From assembly GCA_950097145.1 (NCBI GenBank), contig CATNCF010000030.1, forward strand, positions 1-35,162: a stretch of 35,162 nucleotides of DNA. The letters are read 5' to 3'. Source of the DNA: an uncultured Lachnospiraceae bacterium. GTDB taxonomy: Bacteria > Bacillota > Clostridia > Lachnospirales > Lachnospiraceae. The notes under the pieces were generated by a model. The model saw only the letters and a program-made list of their open reading frames with translations. It was not told where the DNA came from and did no database searches. Made by a program: the position numbers and the translations under genes. Below, piece by piece: positions 23,783 through 31,908 of this stretch. Positions within the stretch are counted from its first letter, which is position 1. The number at the start of each line of letters is the position of its first letter.

Positions 23783-24946
23783 ATGTATCAGTATTATTGC
23801 TTAAATCCAATTGCCGGTGTAGGATTGGATTTGTTCGGTGAGGATTATACAAAAACAGAAGAGATGAACGATGCACAGGCAGTGCTTGTAAGAAGCGCCG
23901 CTATGCATGAGATGGAATTGCCAGAGGGACTTGAGGCAGTTGCCAGAGCTGGGGCAGGAGTGAATAACATCCCCCTGGAAAAATGTGCAGATCAGGGAAT
24001 TGTGGTATTTAATACCCCGGGAGCCAATGCCAACGGCGTCAAGGAGCTGGTTTTTGCAGGAATGCTGCTGGCATCCCGTGATATTACTGGAGGAATTAAC
24101 TGGGTGCTGGAACACAAAGACAGCGAAACTGTTGGAAAGGATGCAGAGAAGGCCAAGAAAGCTTTTGCAGGCTGTGAGATCTGCGGCAAGAAATTAGGTG
24201 TAATTGGACTGGGCGCCATTGGTGTAAAAGTGGCAAATGCAGCGACACATCTGGGGATGGAAGTATATGGATATGATCCTTATATCTCTGTCAATGCGGC
24301 TTGGAATTTATCCAGAAGCGTGAAGCATATTAACAATGTGGAAGATATCTATCAGGAATGTGATTATATTACTATCCATGTTCCTCTGTTGGATGCTACC
24401 AGAAAAATGTTAAATCAGGAAGCTTTTGCAATGATGAAAGACGGCGTTGTGATTTTGAATTTTGCAAGGGACCTTTTGGTAGATGAAGAAGCTGTTCTTC
24501 ATGCAATCGGGGAAGGAAAAGTTAAGAAGTATGTATCTGATTTTCCAAACAGCACTACGGCAGGAAAGGAAGGATGCATTGTTATTCCCCATTTGGGAGC
24601 TTCCACGGCAGAATCTGAAGATAATTGCGCAGTGATGGCAGTGAAAGAATTGAAAGAATATCTGGAACATGGAAATATTCATAATTCCGTAAACTTTCCA
24701 AACTGCGATATGGGCGTCTGCACGGCAGCCGGACGTGTGGCGGTGCTGCACAAGAATGTTAAGGGACTGATTGGAAAATATACGGCAGTAATGGGAAATA
24801 ATAATATCAATATTTCAGATTTAACCAATAAGAGTAAGGGAAATTATGCATATTCTCTCTTAGACATTGATTCTCCAGTTACGGAGGCGGCAGTAGAGCA
24901 GCTTAAGGAGATTGAGGGAGTTTTGAAGGTTAGAATCATTAAGTAG
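23783..24946 (+). CDS. serA: D-3-phosphoglycerate dehydrogenase (short, ACT-containing form)
   Basis: 387 residues from ATG 23783, with GAGGAG at the end of serC as its binding site; the upstream in-frame ATG is inside serC. First committed step of serine synthesis. Substrate-binding residues near RAGAGVNNIP, the NAD motif GVIGLGAIG, the catalytic Arg in NFARDLLVDEEAV and His in VIPHLGAST are visible. A C-terminal ACT domain (~320-387, IGKYTAVMGNNNINISDL) suggests allosteric control by serine, known for ACT-bearing SerA. The intervening ASB domain of long forms is missing. serB is not adjacent. Confidence 0.95.
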   Translation: MYQYYCLNPIAGVGLDLFGEDYTKTEEMNDAQAVLVRSAAMHEMELPEGLEAVARAGAGVNNIPLEKCADQGIVVFNTPGANANGVKELVFAGMLLASRDITGGINWVLEHKDSETVGKDAEKAKKAFAGCEICGKKLGVIGLGAIGVKVANAATHLGMEVYGYDPYISVNAAWNLSRSVKHINNVEDIYQECDYITIHVPLLDATRKMLNQEAFAMMKDGVVILNFARDLLVDEEAVLHAIGEGKVKKYVSDFPNSTTAGKEGCIVIPHLGASTAESEDNCAVMAVKELKEYLEHGNIHNSVNFPNCDMGVCTAAGRVAVLHKNVKGLIGKYTAVMGNNNINISDLTNKSKGNYAYSLLDIDSPVTEAAVEQLKEIEGVLKVRIIK

Positions 24947-25074
24947 TTATACTTGCGTCAGATAAATCTGCTGTACAGTATAACATGATGCCCAAAGCCG
25001 TATGAGGAATTATGCCGCTTTGTGGCCGCGGCTGGCGCTATACTTACGACACATTTCGTCGGCCGTGAGTATAG
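24946..25074. other. Structured intergenic region downstream of serA
   Basis: The 207-base gap between serA and the HD-GYP-like gene holds several hairpins. GTTATACT (24946-24953) pairs with AGTATAAC (24977-24984), enclosing a CAGA/TCTG hairpin. GCCCAAAGC (24990-24998) pairs with 25017-25026 with one bulge. CTATACTTACG (25038-25048) pairs with CGTGAGTATAG (25064-25074) with one G-U. The outermost arms can also pair with each other using wobbles. It could be a structured RNA or a decayed palindromic repeat; no family is recognised. Confidence 0.45.
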
Positions 25075-25082
25075 ATAAACAT

Positions 25083-25130
25083 AAGGGGCTGGCATCTGTG
25101 ATTAAAATCATGGATGTATCAGTCCCTTTT
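25083..25130. terminator. Terminator hairpin between converging serA and the HD-GYP-like gene
   Basis: AAGGGGCTG (25083-25091) pairs with CAGTCCCTT (25120-25128, one G-U), with further inner pairing (25092-25096 with 25113-25117, and 25098-25102 with 25107-25111). TTTT follows on the + strand (25127-25130). On the - strand the hairpin follows the HD-GYP-like stop codon by ~24 bases. Confidence 0.65.
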
Positions 25131-25153
25131 GAGATCTCCGCTGGAGTAATTAA

Positions 25154-26425
25154 TCAATATTTGTTGTTGTAGTGCAGTAAAATCATATTCAAAGAATGAT
25201 CCTCATCCATCATGCGGTGATAGATATTATAGATACTGGCGCAGGCATTCTGAGTTTTCTCAATAATCTGGTCAAAAGATTTCTCTAATACCCGGAGAAT
25301 CGTGTCGTTCATCTGGCAGGCCTGATATTTCATCTGCAGAAACTTAAGAAGTCTGGGATGATGATAAAGCGAAACATTCCGTTCTGAAGTAAGAGAATTG
25401 CTCATCAGATAAGAGAGAGCCACAATCTCTGCTGCAGGCACTGGAGTGAAATCCAGGGGGCGGTTGTTTGCCCAGCATTCCAGCAGAAGGAAAGATTCAT
25501 TGATCGTATTGAGTATCTGTGATTCTACGCTTCCAGAGAGAATATCCCTGGTAATGTCTTGGGTAGAGGTACGGTACAGCTGCTGCAGATATTGATCATA
25601 GTCTGCCGTATTGTTCAGCTTAGAGGGCAGAGAAATCTTGCCGATATTGTGAAGCAGTGTGGCAAGCTGTATCGTTTTCCTGGAATTTGTAGTCATTTTC
25701 AAATTGTGTGAAATATTATCACTTAACTGCACAGCATAGTTGGTATGCAGGGCAGTATAATCATTCCGAAAGTCCACAGAGAAAATAAAAGTTAAGAGAT
25801 AATTATGTATCTGTGCCTCTGTAAGCGTAAAATGATCCCGTGTGTATGCGCTTAATTCCTCCTGATATTCCATAGAGTGAATATGTTCCAGAAGTTGATA
25901 TTTCTGCTCCGTGTGCTGAAACCAGCGGATATCAGAAGGCAGAAAAACCGTTCCTGAACATTTTTCCAGGAAGGAATTCAGTCCCTGTTCCCCATTTAAT
26001 ACACAGAAAATATCAATCCGGTCTGCCAGATAGATTAGTTTGGCGATGTCTCTGTGGTAGCTGGTGATTGGAACAGGATAATATTGAGCATTACAGTGGT
26101 GATGGTATAGCACAACATCCGCATATTCGGGCAAAGGGGAAAAAGTCTTAAAGAGAAGATAGCCGAATACAGAATGCTCCATGGAATCATTGAGATCAAA
26201 ACTCAGCATGGAATCAATTTCCTTCTCCTTATAGGCCCCAATGTCGTGAAGCAGCCCAAGCATAAAAATATCATGCTTCTCCTGCTGGGTGTAACGATTG
26301 GTTTCCTCCATCATTTTCATAAGAATATAGGCAACACGTTCTCCGTGATTAATCAGCCGGGGATCCAGATGATGAAAAGACTGACAGATGACATCAACGA
26401 TATTGATTAAAGGTGGTCCATTCAT
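25154..26425 (-). CDS. Degenerate tandem HD-GYP-like protein
   Basis: 423 residues from ATG 26425, with GGAGG 8 bases upstream; a second in-frame ATG at 26440 lacks a site. Residues ~20-140 resemble an HD-GYP half: His27, the HD pair His60-Asp61 in LLHDIG, His84, then HHHCNAQYYP (108-117) where HD-GYP phosphodiesterases have HHExxDGxGYP, then LADRID. Residues ~225-350 repeat the pattern: LHTNYAVQLSDNI, LLHNIGKISLP (the HD pair is His259-Asn260) and a late SYLMSNSLTSERN like the ADxxDALTSxRPYR end. So the first unit keeps its HD but not the GYP loop, and the second has lost its Asp. Cyclic-di-GMP hydrolysis is doubtful; a sensing or binding role is possible. No receiver or membrane domain is present. 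Confidence 0.7.
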   Translation of the reverse strand: MNGPPLINIVDVICQSFHHLDPRLINHGERVAYILMKMMEETNRYTQQEKHDIFMLGLLHDIGAYKEKEIDSMLSFDLNDSMEHSVFGYLLFKTFSPLPEYADVVLYHHHCNAQYYPVPITSYHRDIAKLIYLADRIDIFCVLNGEQGLNSFLEKCSGTVFLPSDIRWFQHTEQKYQLLEHIHSMEYQEELSAYTRDHFTLTEAQIHNYLLTFIFSVDFRNDYTALHTNYAVQLSDNISHNLKMTTNSRKTIQLATLLHNIGKISLPSKLNNTADYDQYLQQLYRTSTQDITRDILSGSVESQILNTINESFLLLECWANNRPLDFTPVPAAEIVALSYLMSNSLTSERNVSLYHHPRLLKFLQMKYQACQMNDTILRVLEKSFDQIIEKTQNACASIYNIYHRMMDEDHSLNMILLHYNNKY

Positions 26426-26466
26426 AGTACATACCTCCATTCAAAAATAATCTGTTAAAATACCAT

Positions 26467-26496
26467 TTGCTTTACGTACACAACCTATACTATAAT
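26467..26496 (+). promoter_or_regulatory. Candidate promoter of the MscS-family gene
   Basis: TTGCTT (26467-26472) and TATAAT (26491-26496) have an 18-base spacer. The -10 shares the palindrome with the opposing promoter. The leader would be ~95 bases. Confidence 0.5.
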
Positions 26497-26523
26497 TATA
26501 GTAAATTTGATATGTGGTGTCAA
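26495..26523 (-). promoter_or_regulatory. Perfect-consensus promoter of the HD-GYP-like gene
   Basis: On the - strand, TTGACA (26523-26518) and TATAAT (26500-26495) have a 17-base spacer, an exact sigma-A consensus. The leader is ~63 bases. The -10 lies within a 12-base palindrome, CTATAATTATAG (26490-26501). Confidence 0.8.
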
Positions 26524-26596
26524 CAAGACAGTGTTCAAAAAAGGAGGAAAAAACTACAATTTTAAGAAAAGAAAAACATAAGAAAAGGAGAAAAAA

Positions 26597-27532
26597 ATGA
26601 ACGGGATTATAACAGCTTTTTTCCATCAAATAATTGTTCTGGCGGAAGGAAATACTAACACAGTGACAGATAATCTGGCAGAGCTGGAAGAACTGCAGAA
26701 GATAGCAGAGCCAGGGGTACTGAAAGAGTATATGGAGAAGGCAGTGCCGTTTTTGGCAGATATTGGAGTGCGCATTCTCATGGCGCTTTTGATTTATGTG
26801 ATTGGAAAGCGCATGATAAAATGGCTTAGAAAAGTATTGAAACGAGGGCTGAACCGTTCAGAACTTGACGAAGGCGTCTGCCAGTTTCTGGATTCTGCGG
26901 TAAAGATTTCGCTAAACTTAATTTTGATTATGGCGGTGATTAACCAGCTTGGAGTAGCCACAACTTCAGTGGTGGCAGTTGTAGGTTCTGCAGGGCTTGC
27001 CGCAGGCCTGGCATTGCAGGGAAGTCTTGCAAATTTTGCCGGAGGAGTATTGATTTTATGGTTTAAACCGTTTAAAGTTGGGGATTATATTATTGAGGAT
27101 ACCCATAAGAATGAAGGAACAGTATCTGAAATTATGATTTTTTATACGAAGCTTATGACTACAGACAATCGGACGGTAGTGATACCAAATGGAACACTTG
27201 CCAATTCCAGCTTAACTAATGTTACGCAGCAGAACAAAAGGCGTGTGGATCTGTATGTGGGGATTTCCTATGAATCTGACATAAGAAAGGCAAAGGCTCT
27301 CCTTACGGATATGATTTCTGCGGAACAATCCCGTCTGGAGGAAGAGGAAGTTGTAGTATTTGTAGATGCGCTGGAAGACAGCAGCGTCCGCCTGGGCGGA
27401 CGGCTGTGGGTGCCTGCGGAGGACTATTGGAAGGTGAAATGGAGGCTTACGGAACAGATTAAGGTAATTTTTGATGAAAATCAGATTGAGATTCCTTATA
27501 ACCAGCTCACCGTTTCTTTGAAACAGGGATAA
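26597..27532 (+). CDS. MscS-family small-conductance mechanosensitive channel
   Basis: 311 residues. An N-terminal amphipathic/extracytoplasmic part is followed by three membrane segments (~50-75, ~90-110, ~115-145). The pore-lining TM3 is clear: the Gly/Ala-rich VGSAGLAAGLALQGSLANFAGG, then the cytoplasmic beta domain starting LWFKPFKVGDYI and the VVIPNGTLANSSLTN motif. The channel opens on membrane tension to release solutes during osmotic downshock. AAAAGGAG precedes the start. It is monocistronic by appearance and divergent from the HD-GYP-like gene, with which it shares a promoter region. Confidence 0.93.
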   Translation: MNGIITAFFHQIIVLAEGNTNTVTDNLAELEELQKIAEPGVLKEYMEKAVPFLADIGVRILMALLIYVIGKRMIKWLRKVLKRGLNRSELDEGVCQFLDSAVKISLNLILIMAVINQLGVATTSVVAVVGSAGLAAGLALQGSLANFAGGVLILWFKPFKVGDYIIEDTHKNEGTVSEIMIFYTKLMTTDNRTVVIPNGTLANSSLTNVTQQNKRRVDLYVGISYESDIRKAKALLTDMISAEQSRLEEEEVVVFVDALEDSSVRLGGRLWVPAEDYWKVKWRLTEQIKVIFDENQIEIPYNQLTVSLKQG

Positions 27533-27551
27533 GCACAAACACGGAATTTGT

Positions 27552-27580
27552 TTGACAATGCTGGTAAAATATGTTAATCT
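27552..27580 (+). promoter_or_regulatory. Promoter of the M16C peptidase gene
   Basis: TTGACA (27552-27557) and TAATCT (27575-27580) are separated by 17 bases. The leader to the start codon is ~95 bases and contains two hairpins. Confidence 0.65.
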
Positions 27581-27588
27581 TTTAGGCA

Positions 27589-27649
27589 TGGCAGATTTCT
27601 TGCCAGAAGAAGAACGGTATTCAGGAGGCTGCCTGTAAAGGGCAGTCTC
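27589..27649 (+). promoter_or_regulatory. Two-hairpin 5' leader ahead of the M16C peptidase gene
   Basis: TGGCA (27589-27593) pairs with TGCCA (27601-27605). GAGGCTGCC (27625-27633) pairs with GGCAGTCTC (27641-27649) with one G-U. No long T-tract follows the second hairpin, so it is not a plain terminator. It resembles no riboswitch I recognise. Confidence 0.4.
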
Positions 27650-27682
27650 TATTAAGTTAAATATTTTGAAAGGACACGGATT

Positions 27683-30598
27683 ATGAATTTGAATGACTTA
27701 ACTGCATATGAGGTGCTGGAAGAAAAGACGCTGGGAGATATAAAGTCAGAAGGCTGTCTGCTCCGGCATAAGAAAAGCGGAGCGAGAATTAGTTTGATTT
27801 CTAATGATGACGAAAATAAGGTGTTCTATATTGGATTCCGCACCCCGTCTTTAGACAGTACCGGGGCGGCGCATATTCTGGAACATTCGGTATTGTGCGG
27901 TTCTAAGAAATTTCCGGTAAAAGATCCCTTTGTGGAACTGGTAAAAAGTTCCCTGAACACATTTTTAAATGCTATGACTTACCCAGATAAAACCATTTAT
28001 CCAGTGGCCAGCTGTAATGACAAGGATTTTCAGAATCTGATGGAAGTATATCTGGATGCCGTGCTGTACCCCAATATCTACCAGCACAAGGAGATTTTCT
28101 GTCAGGAGGGCTGGCATTATGAAATGGAAGATATGGAGGCGCCTCTTACGGTAAATGGAGTGGTGTACAATGAGATGAAAGGCGTCTTTTCTTCGCCGGA
28201 TGAGGTGCTGAGCCGGGAGATTATGAGCGCTCTTTATCCAGATACTTCTTATTTCTTTGAATCTGGCGGGGATCCGGAAGTGATTCCTGAATTGTCTTAT
28301 GAAAAATTCCTTGCGTTCCATCAGAAATATTATCATCCGGCCAATTCGTATATTTATCTCTATGGAGATATGGATATGAAACAAAAATTAGATTGGCTGG
28401 ATCAGGAGTATCTTAGTAAATTTGATAAAATTCAGGTGGATTCCCAGGTGAAAGAACAGAAACCTTTTGAAAAAGCGCGCCAGGTGGACATATCTTATCA
28501 TATTTCCAGTGGGGAATCCTTAGAGGATAATACGTACTTGTCTTATAATGTGAGCACTGGAAATATTCTGGATAAGACATTGTACGTGGCGTTTGATATT
28601 CTGGATTATGCGCTGCTGTCAGCGCCGGGTGCGCCATTAAAGCAGGCATTGCTGGATGCTAAAATTGGCAAGGATATTATGGCGTCTTTTGACAATTCCA
28701 CGTTGCAGCCCATGTTTTCTATCGTGGCAAAGAACAGTAATCTGGACAAAAAAGAAGAATTTCTGGGAATTATCAGGAAGGTGCTAAATGAGCAGGTGCA
28801 GCAGGGCATCAACAAGAAGTCTCTTCTTGCAGGCATCAACAGTTATGAATTCCAGTACAGAGAAGGGGATTTTGGCGCATATCCCAAAGGGCTGATGCTG
28901 GGGATACGCTGCTTAGACAGTTGGCTGTATGATGACAGCAGGCCATTTCTGCATTTGGAGGAGCTTGAAATTATTGAATATTTAAAACAGCAGGTAAATA
29001 CAGGTTATTTTGAAGAATTGGTGCAGAAGTATCTGCTGAATAACCCTCATGCAGCCGTTGTGACGGCAAAGCCAGCGTATGGACTGAATGCCAGAAAAGA
29101 AGAAGCGCTGAACGAGAAACTTCAGGCATATAAAGACTCCCTCAGTGAAAAAGAGCGCCAGGAAGTGATAGATTTTACCCATCATCTGCGTAAGTATCAA
29201 GAGGAGCCGTCTTCGCCAGAGGATATGGAGAAACTGCCGGCGCTTACCAGGGAGGATATCAAAAAAGAGGGTGAAAAGCTTTATAATCGAGAGAAATATG
29301 TGGATGATACGTTTGTGCTTTGCCATGACCTTCATACTAATGGAATTGCATATTTTAGTCTGATGTTTGATGTAACAGGACTTTCCCCAGAGAAGATTCC
29401 TTATCTGGGCATATTGAAGTCTGTGCTGGGATATGTAGATACAAAGAATTATACGTTTCAGGAACTTGCTAATGAGATTAATTTGCACACAGGAGGAATT
29501 TTCAGCAGTATTGGAATTTATCCCCATGCATGGAAGGACAGTATTTCTCTGAAATATGAGGTGAAAGTAAAAACGCTGTACCAGGAGATTCCTAAGACCA
29601 TGGAAATTATTCAGGAGATTCTATCAGCGAGTAATTTCAAAAAGCAGGAGCGGCTGTATGAAATTTTAGCACAGCTAAAGTCCCGGCTGCAAATGAGTTT
29701 AAGCTCAGCAGGGCATTCCATTTCTTCTATGCGCGCCATGTCTTATTTTTCGGAGAGCGCAAAGTATACAGAAATGACCCAGGGTATTGAATTTTATCAG
29801 CTTGTAAAGGATTTAGAAGAGAATTTTGAGGAAAAGAAAGACAGTTTGAGCAAAATACTGGAAGAATTGGTGAAAGAGATATTCTGTAGGGAAAATCTGA
29901 TGTTCAGTATTGGAGCGGAGCCTGAGGGCATGGAGCTGGCAGAGCGTGAAATTTTAGGTGTGAAAGCAGTTTTATCTTCACAGGAAACCAAAACCCAGAG
30001 CGCGCCGCTGTCTCTGGGCAAGAAGAATGAAGGATTTCTGGATGCTTCCCAGGTACAGTATGTATCCCGTGCGGGGAATTTCCGAAAGGAAGGTTATGAG
30101 TATACAGGAACACTGCGGATATTAAGGGTTCTGTTAAATTATGATTATCTGTGGATGAATATCCGTGTCATGGGAGGCGCCTATGGCTGTATGAGCGGAT
30201 TTACCAGAAAAGGAGACGCTTACTTCACTTCTTACCGTGATCCAAACTTAAGCAGGACCAATGAGGTGTATGAGGGAATCCCAGAATATCTAGAGCAGTT
30301 TGCAGTGGATGAAAAGGAGATGACAAAGTATATCATTGGAACGTTCAGCAGCCTGGATGCCCCTTTGACTCCCGCTGGTAAAACTGGGCGCAGTGCGACT
30401 GCGTATCTTACTGGCGTCACAGATGACATGATTCAAAAAGAGCGGCAGGAAATATTAAATGCCAGCCAGGAGGACATCCGCAATTTAGCTGGGATTGTCC
30501 GTGCTGTGCTGAAGGAAGAAGCGATTTGTGTCATTGGAAACGAAGAGAAGCTCAAAGAAGAACGAGCATTATTTATGGAGCTGAAAAACCTGTATTAG
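27683..30598 (+). CDS. M16C zinc peptidase (presequence protease/PreP-like)
   Basis: 971 residues, the normal size for the M16C subfamily of insulinase-type peptidases. The inverted zinc motif HILEH is at 64-68 (two His ligands and the catalytic Glu67), followed by SVLCGSKKFPVKDPF; the downstream VYNEMKGVFSSPDEVL holds the third zinc ligand. The C-terminal half (~500-971) is the inactive homologous lobe with the central M16C-associated helical linker. These enzymes enclose and degrade short unstructured peptides in a clam-shell chamber. No signal peptide, so cytoplasmic. It lies 18 bases before era, so partial co-transcription is likely. Substrates are unknown. Confidence 0.92.
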   Translation: MNLNDLTAYEVLEEKTLGDIKSEGCLLRHKKSGARISLISNDDENKVFYIGFRTPSLDSTGAAHILEHSVLCGSKKFPVKDPFVELVKSSLNTFLNAMTYPDKTIYPVASCNDKDFQNLMEVYLDAVLYPNIYQHKEIFCQEGWHYEMEDMEAPLTVNGVVYNEMKGVFSSPDEVLSREIMSALYPDTSYFFESGGDPEVIPELSYEKFLAFHQKYYHPANSYIYLYGDMDMKQKLDWLDQEYLSKFDKIQVDSQVKEQKPFEKARQVDISYHISSGESLEDNTYLSYNVSTGNILDKTLYVAFDILDYALLSAPGAPLKQALLDAKIGKDIMASFDNSTLQPMFSIVAKNSNLDKKEEFLGIIRKVLNEQVQQGINKKSLLAGINSYEFQYREGDFGAYPKGLMLGIRCLDSWLYDDSRPFLHLEELEIIEYLKQQVNTGYFEELVQKYLLNNPHAAVVTAKPAYGLNARKEEALNEKLQAYKDSLSEKERQEVIDFTHHLRKYQEEPSSPEDMEKLPALTREDIKKEGEKLYNREKYVDDTFVLCHDLHTNGIAYFSLMFDVTGLSPEKIPYLGILKSVLGYVDTKNYTFQELANEINLHTGGIFSSIGIYPHAWKDSISLKYEVKVKTLYQEIPKTMEIIQEILSASNFKKQERLYEILAQLKSRLQMSLSSAGHSISSMRAMSYFSESAKYTEMTQGIEFYQLVKDLEENFEEKKDSLSKILEELVKEIFCRENLMFSIGAEPEGMELAEREILGVKAVLSSQETKTQSAPLSLGKKNEGFLDASQVQYVSRAGNFRKEGYEYTGTLRILRVLLNYDYLWMNIRVMGGAYGCMSGFTRKGDAYFTSYRDPNLSRTNEVYEGIPEYLEQFAVDEKEMTKYIIGTFSSLDAPLTPAGKTGRSATAYLTGVTDDMIQKERQEILNASQEDIRNLAGIVRAVLKEEAICVIGNEEKLKEERALFMELKNLY

Positions 30599-30616
30599 AG
30601 TTCCAAAGGAGAAAAT

Positions 30617-31528
30617 ATGGAAGCAAATTTAAAATCCGGTTTTGTTACCTTGATAGGAAGGCCAAACGTAGGGAAGTCCACGCTGATGAACCGTCTCATT
30701 GGCCAAAAGATCGCCATTACCTCTAAGAAGCCCCAGACCACCCGGAATCGGATTCAGACGGTCTATACAAAGGAAGGACAGGGACAGATTGTATTTCTGG
30801 ATACTCCGGGCATCCATAAGGCAAAAAATAAACTGGGGGAATTTATGGTAAATACGGCGGAGCGGACGCTGCGGGAAGTAGATCTGATCCTTTGGCTGGT
30901 AGAACCCAGTAATTTTATCGGCGCAGGGGAACGCCATATCCTGGAAAAGCTTCAGAAGGTGGAGACCCCGGTAATGCTTATCATCAATAAGACGGATACT
31001 GTGAAAAAAGAGGAAATTTTGGGTTATATTGATACCTACCGCAAGGAGTATGATTTTGCGGAGATTGTTCCCCTCTCAGCCCTTCGGGGAGAAAATACGG
31101 AGATTTTACCAGAGCTGATCTTCAAGTATCTTCCTTATGGACCTATGTTTTATGATGAAGACACCATCACGGATCAGCCGGAACGGCAGATTGTGGCAGA
31201 GATTATCCGGGAAAAATCCCTTCACGCCTTACAGGAGGAAATTCCCCATGGGATTGCAGTGACCATTGAGCGCATGAAGGAACGGACAAAAGGGGGGATT
31301 ATAGATATTGACGCCACTATTATTTGCGAGCGGGATTCCCACAAGGGGATCGTGATTGGCAAAGGCGGCAGCATGCTGAAGAAAATTGGATCGAACGCCC
31401 GGTTTGAAATTGAGCGTTTCTTGGAAAGCAAAGTGAACTTAAAGCTTTGGGTGAAGGTAAAAAAAGACTGGCGGGACAGTGATTTTCTAATTAAAAATTT
31501 CGGCTACCGGGAGGATGAAGAGTATTAA
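30617..31528 (+). CDS. era: GTPase Era
   Basis: 303 residues. GTP-binding motifs: G1 GRPNVGKS at 14-21, G3 DTPG at 62-65 and G4 NKTD at 124-127. The C-terminal KH domain includes GIVIGKGGSMLKKIG (~244-258). Era binds the 3' end of 16S rRNA and acts in 30S assembly. AAAGGAG precedes the start. The downstream YqzL-like and recO genes follow the common Firmicutes order. A weak terminator at 31550-31586 may limit read-through. Confidence 0.97.
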   Translation: MEANLKSGFVTLIGRPNVGKSTLMNRLIGQKIAITSKKPQTTRNRIQTVYTKEGQGQIVFLDTPGIHKAKNKLGEFMVNTAERTLREVDLILWLVEPSNFIGAGERHILEKLQKVETPVMLIINKTDTVKKEEILGYIDTYRKEYDFAEIVPLSALRGENTEILPELIFKYLPYGPMFYDEDTITDQPERQIVAEIIREKSLHALQEEIPHGIAVTIERMKERTKGGIIDIDATIICERDSHKGIVIGKGGSMLKKIGSNARFEIERFLESKVNLKLWVKVKKDWRDSDFLIKNFGYREDEEY

Positions 31529-31549
31529 TATGCGTTTATTCAAAACAGC

Positions 31550-31586
31550 GGCATGGAAGTGTAAGACAGTTCTGCCATATTTTTGA
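31550..31586 (+). terminator. Possible weak terminator after era
   Basis: GGCA (31550-31553) plus GAA (31556-31558) pair with TTC (31570-31572) plus TGCC (31573-31576), with a 2-base bulge, followed by ATATTTTTG. The rest of the 164-base gap to the YqzL-like gene holds no clear feature. Confidence 0.35.
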
Positions 31587-31692
31587 TAGTATAACGGTAC
31601 GCGTAAAGGAAACCCTATTTGTGATAGAGATAACGCTGTGGGATTCTTTGAGATACAGCAGCAGATAAACAGAAGAACAGGGGGCCGACGCG

Positions 31693-31908
31693 ATGATAGA
31701 GCAGGAATGGATGAAGTTTGCAAGTACAGGAAGTGTGCAGGATTATTTAAGCTACAGGAGCCATCAGGAGGCGGAGTGCGTTTATGGAGACGCCACAGCC
31801 TCTATGCTGGCAGGCAGAAACAGTGCAGGCAGGAGCGTGAATGGATATGGGGCAGACCATAGTGCTGACGGGCATGGTGTTATCGGCCGTCCCGGTAGGG
31901 GAATATGA
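31693..31908 (+). CDS. YqzL-like small protein overlapping recO
   Basis: 71 residues. The start MIEQEWMKFASTGSVQDYLSYR resembles YqzL, a short protein (~47 residues in Bacillus) encoded between era and recO; the position is exact. The remaining ~45 residues are Gly/Ser/Arg-rich and not recognised. The last 68 bases overlap the beginning of recO in another frame, so the C-terminal tail may be incidental read-through rather than selected sequence. An AGGGGG site lies 8 bases before the ATG. Function unknown. Confidence 0.6.
   Translation: MIEQEWMKFASTGSVQDYLSYRSHQEAECVYGDATASMLAGRNSAGRSVNGYGADHSADGHGVIGRPGRGI

Noticed and set aside
28982..29527. 181-codon - strand ORF
   Set aside because: It is antisense to the M16C peptidase gene, whose motifs are intact.
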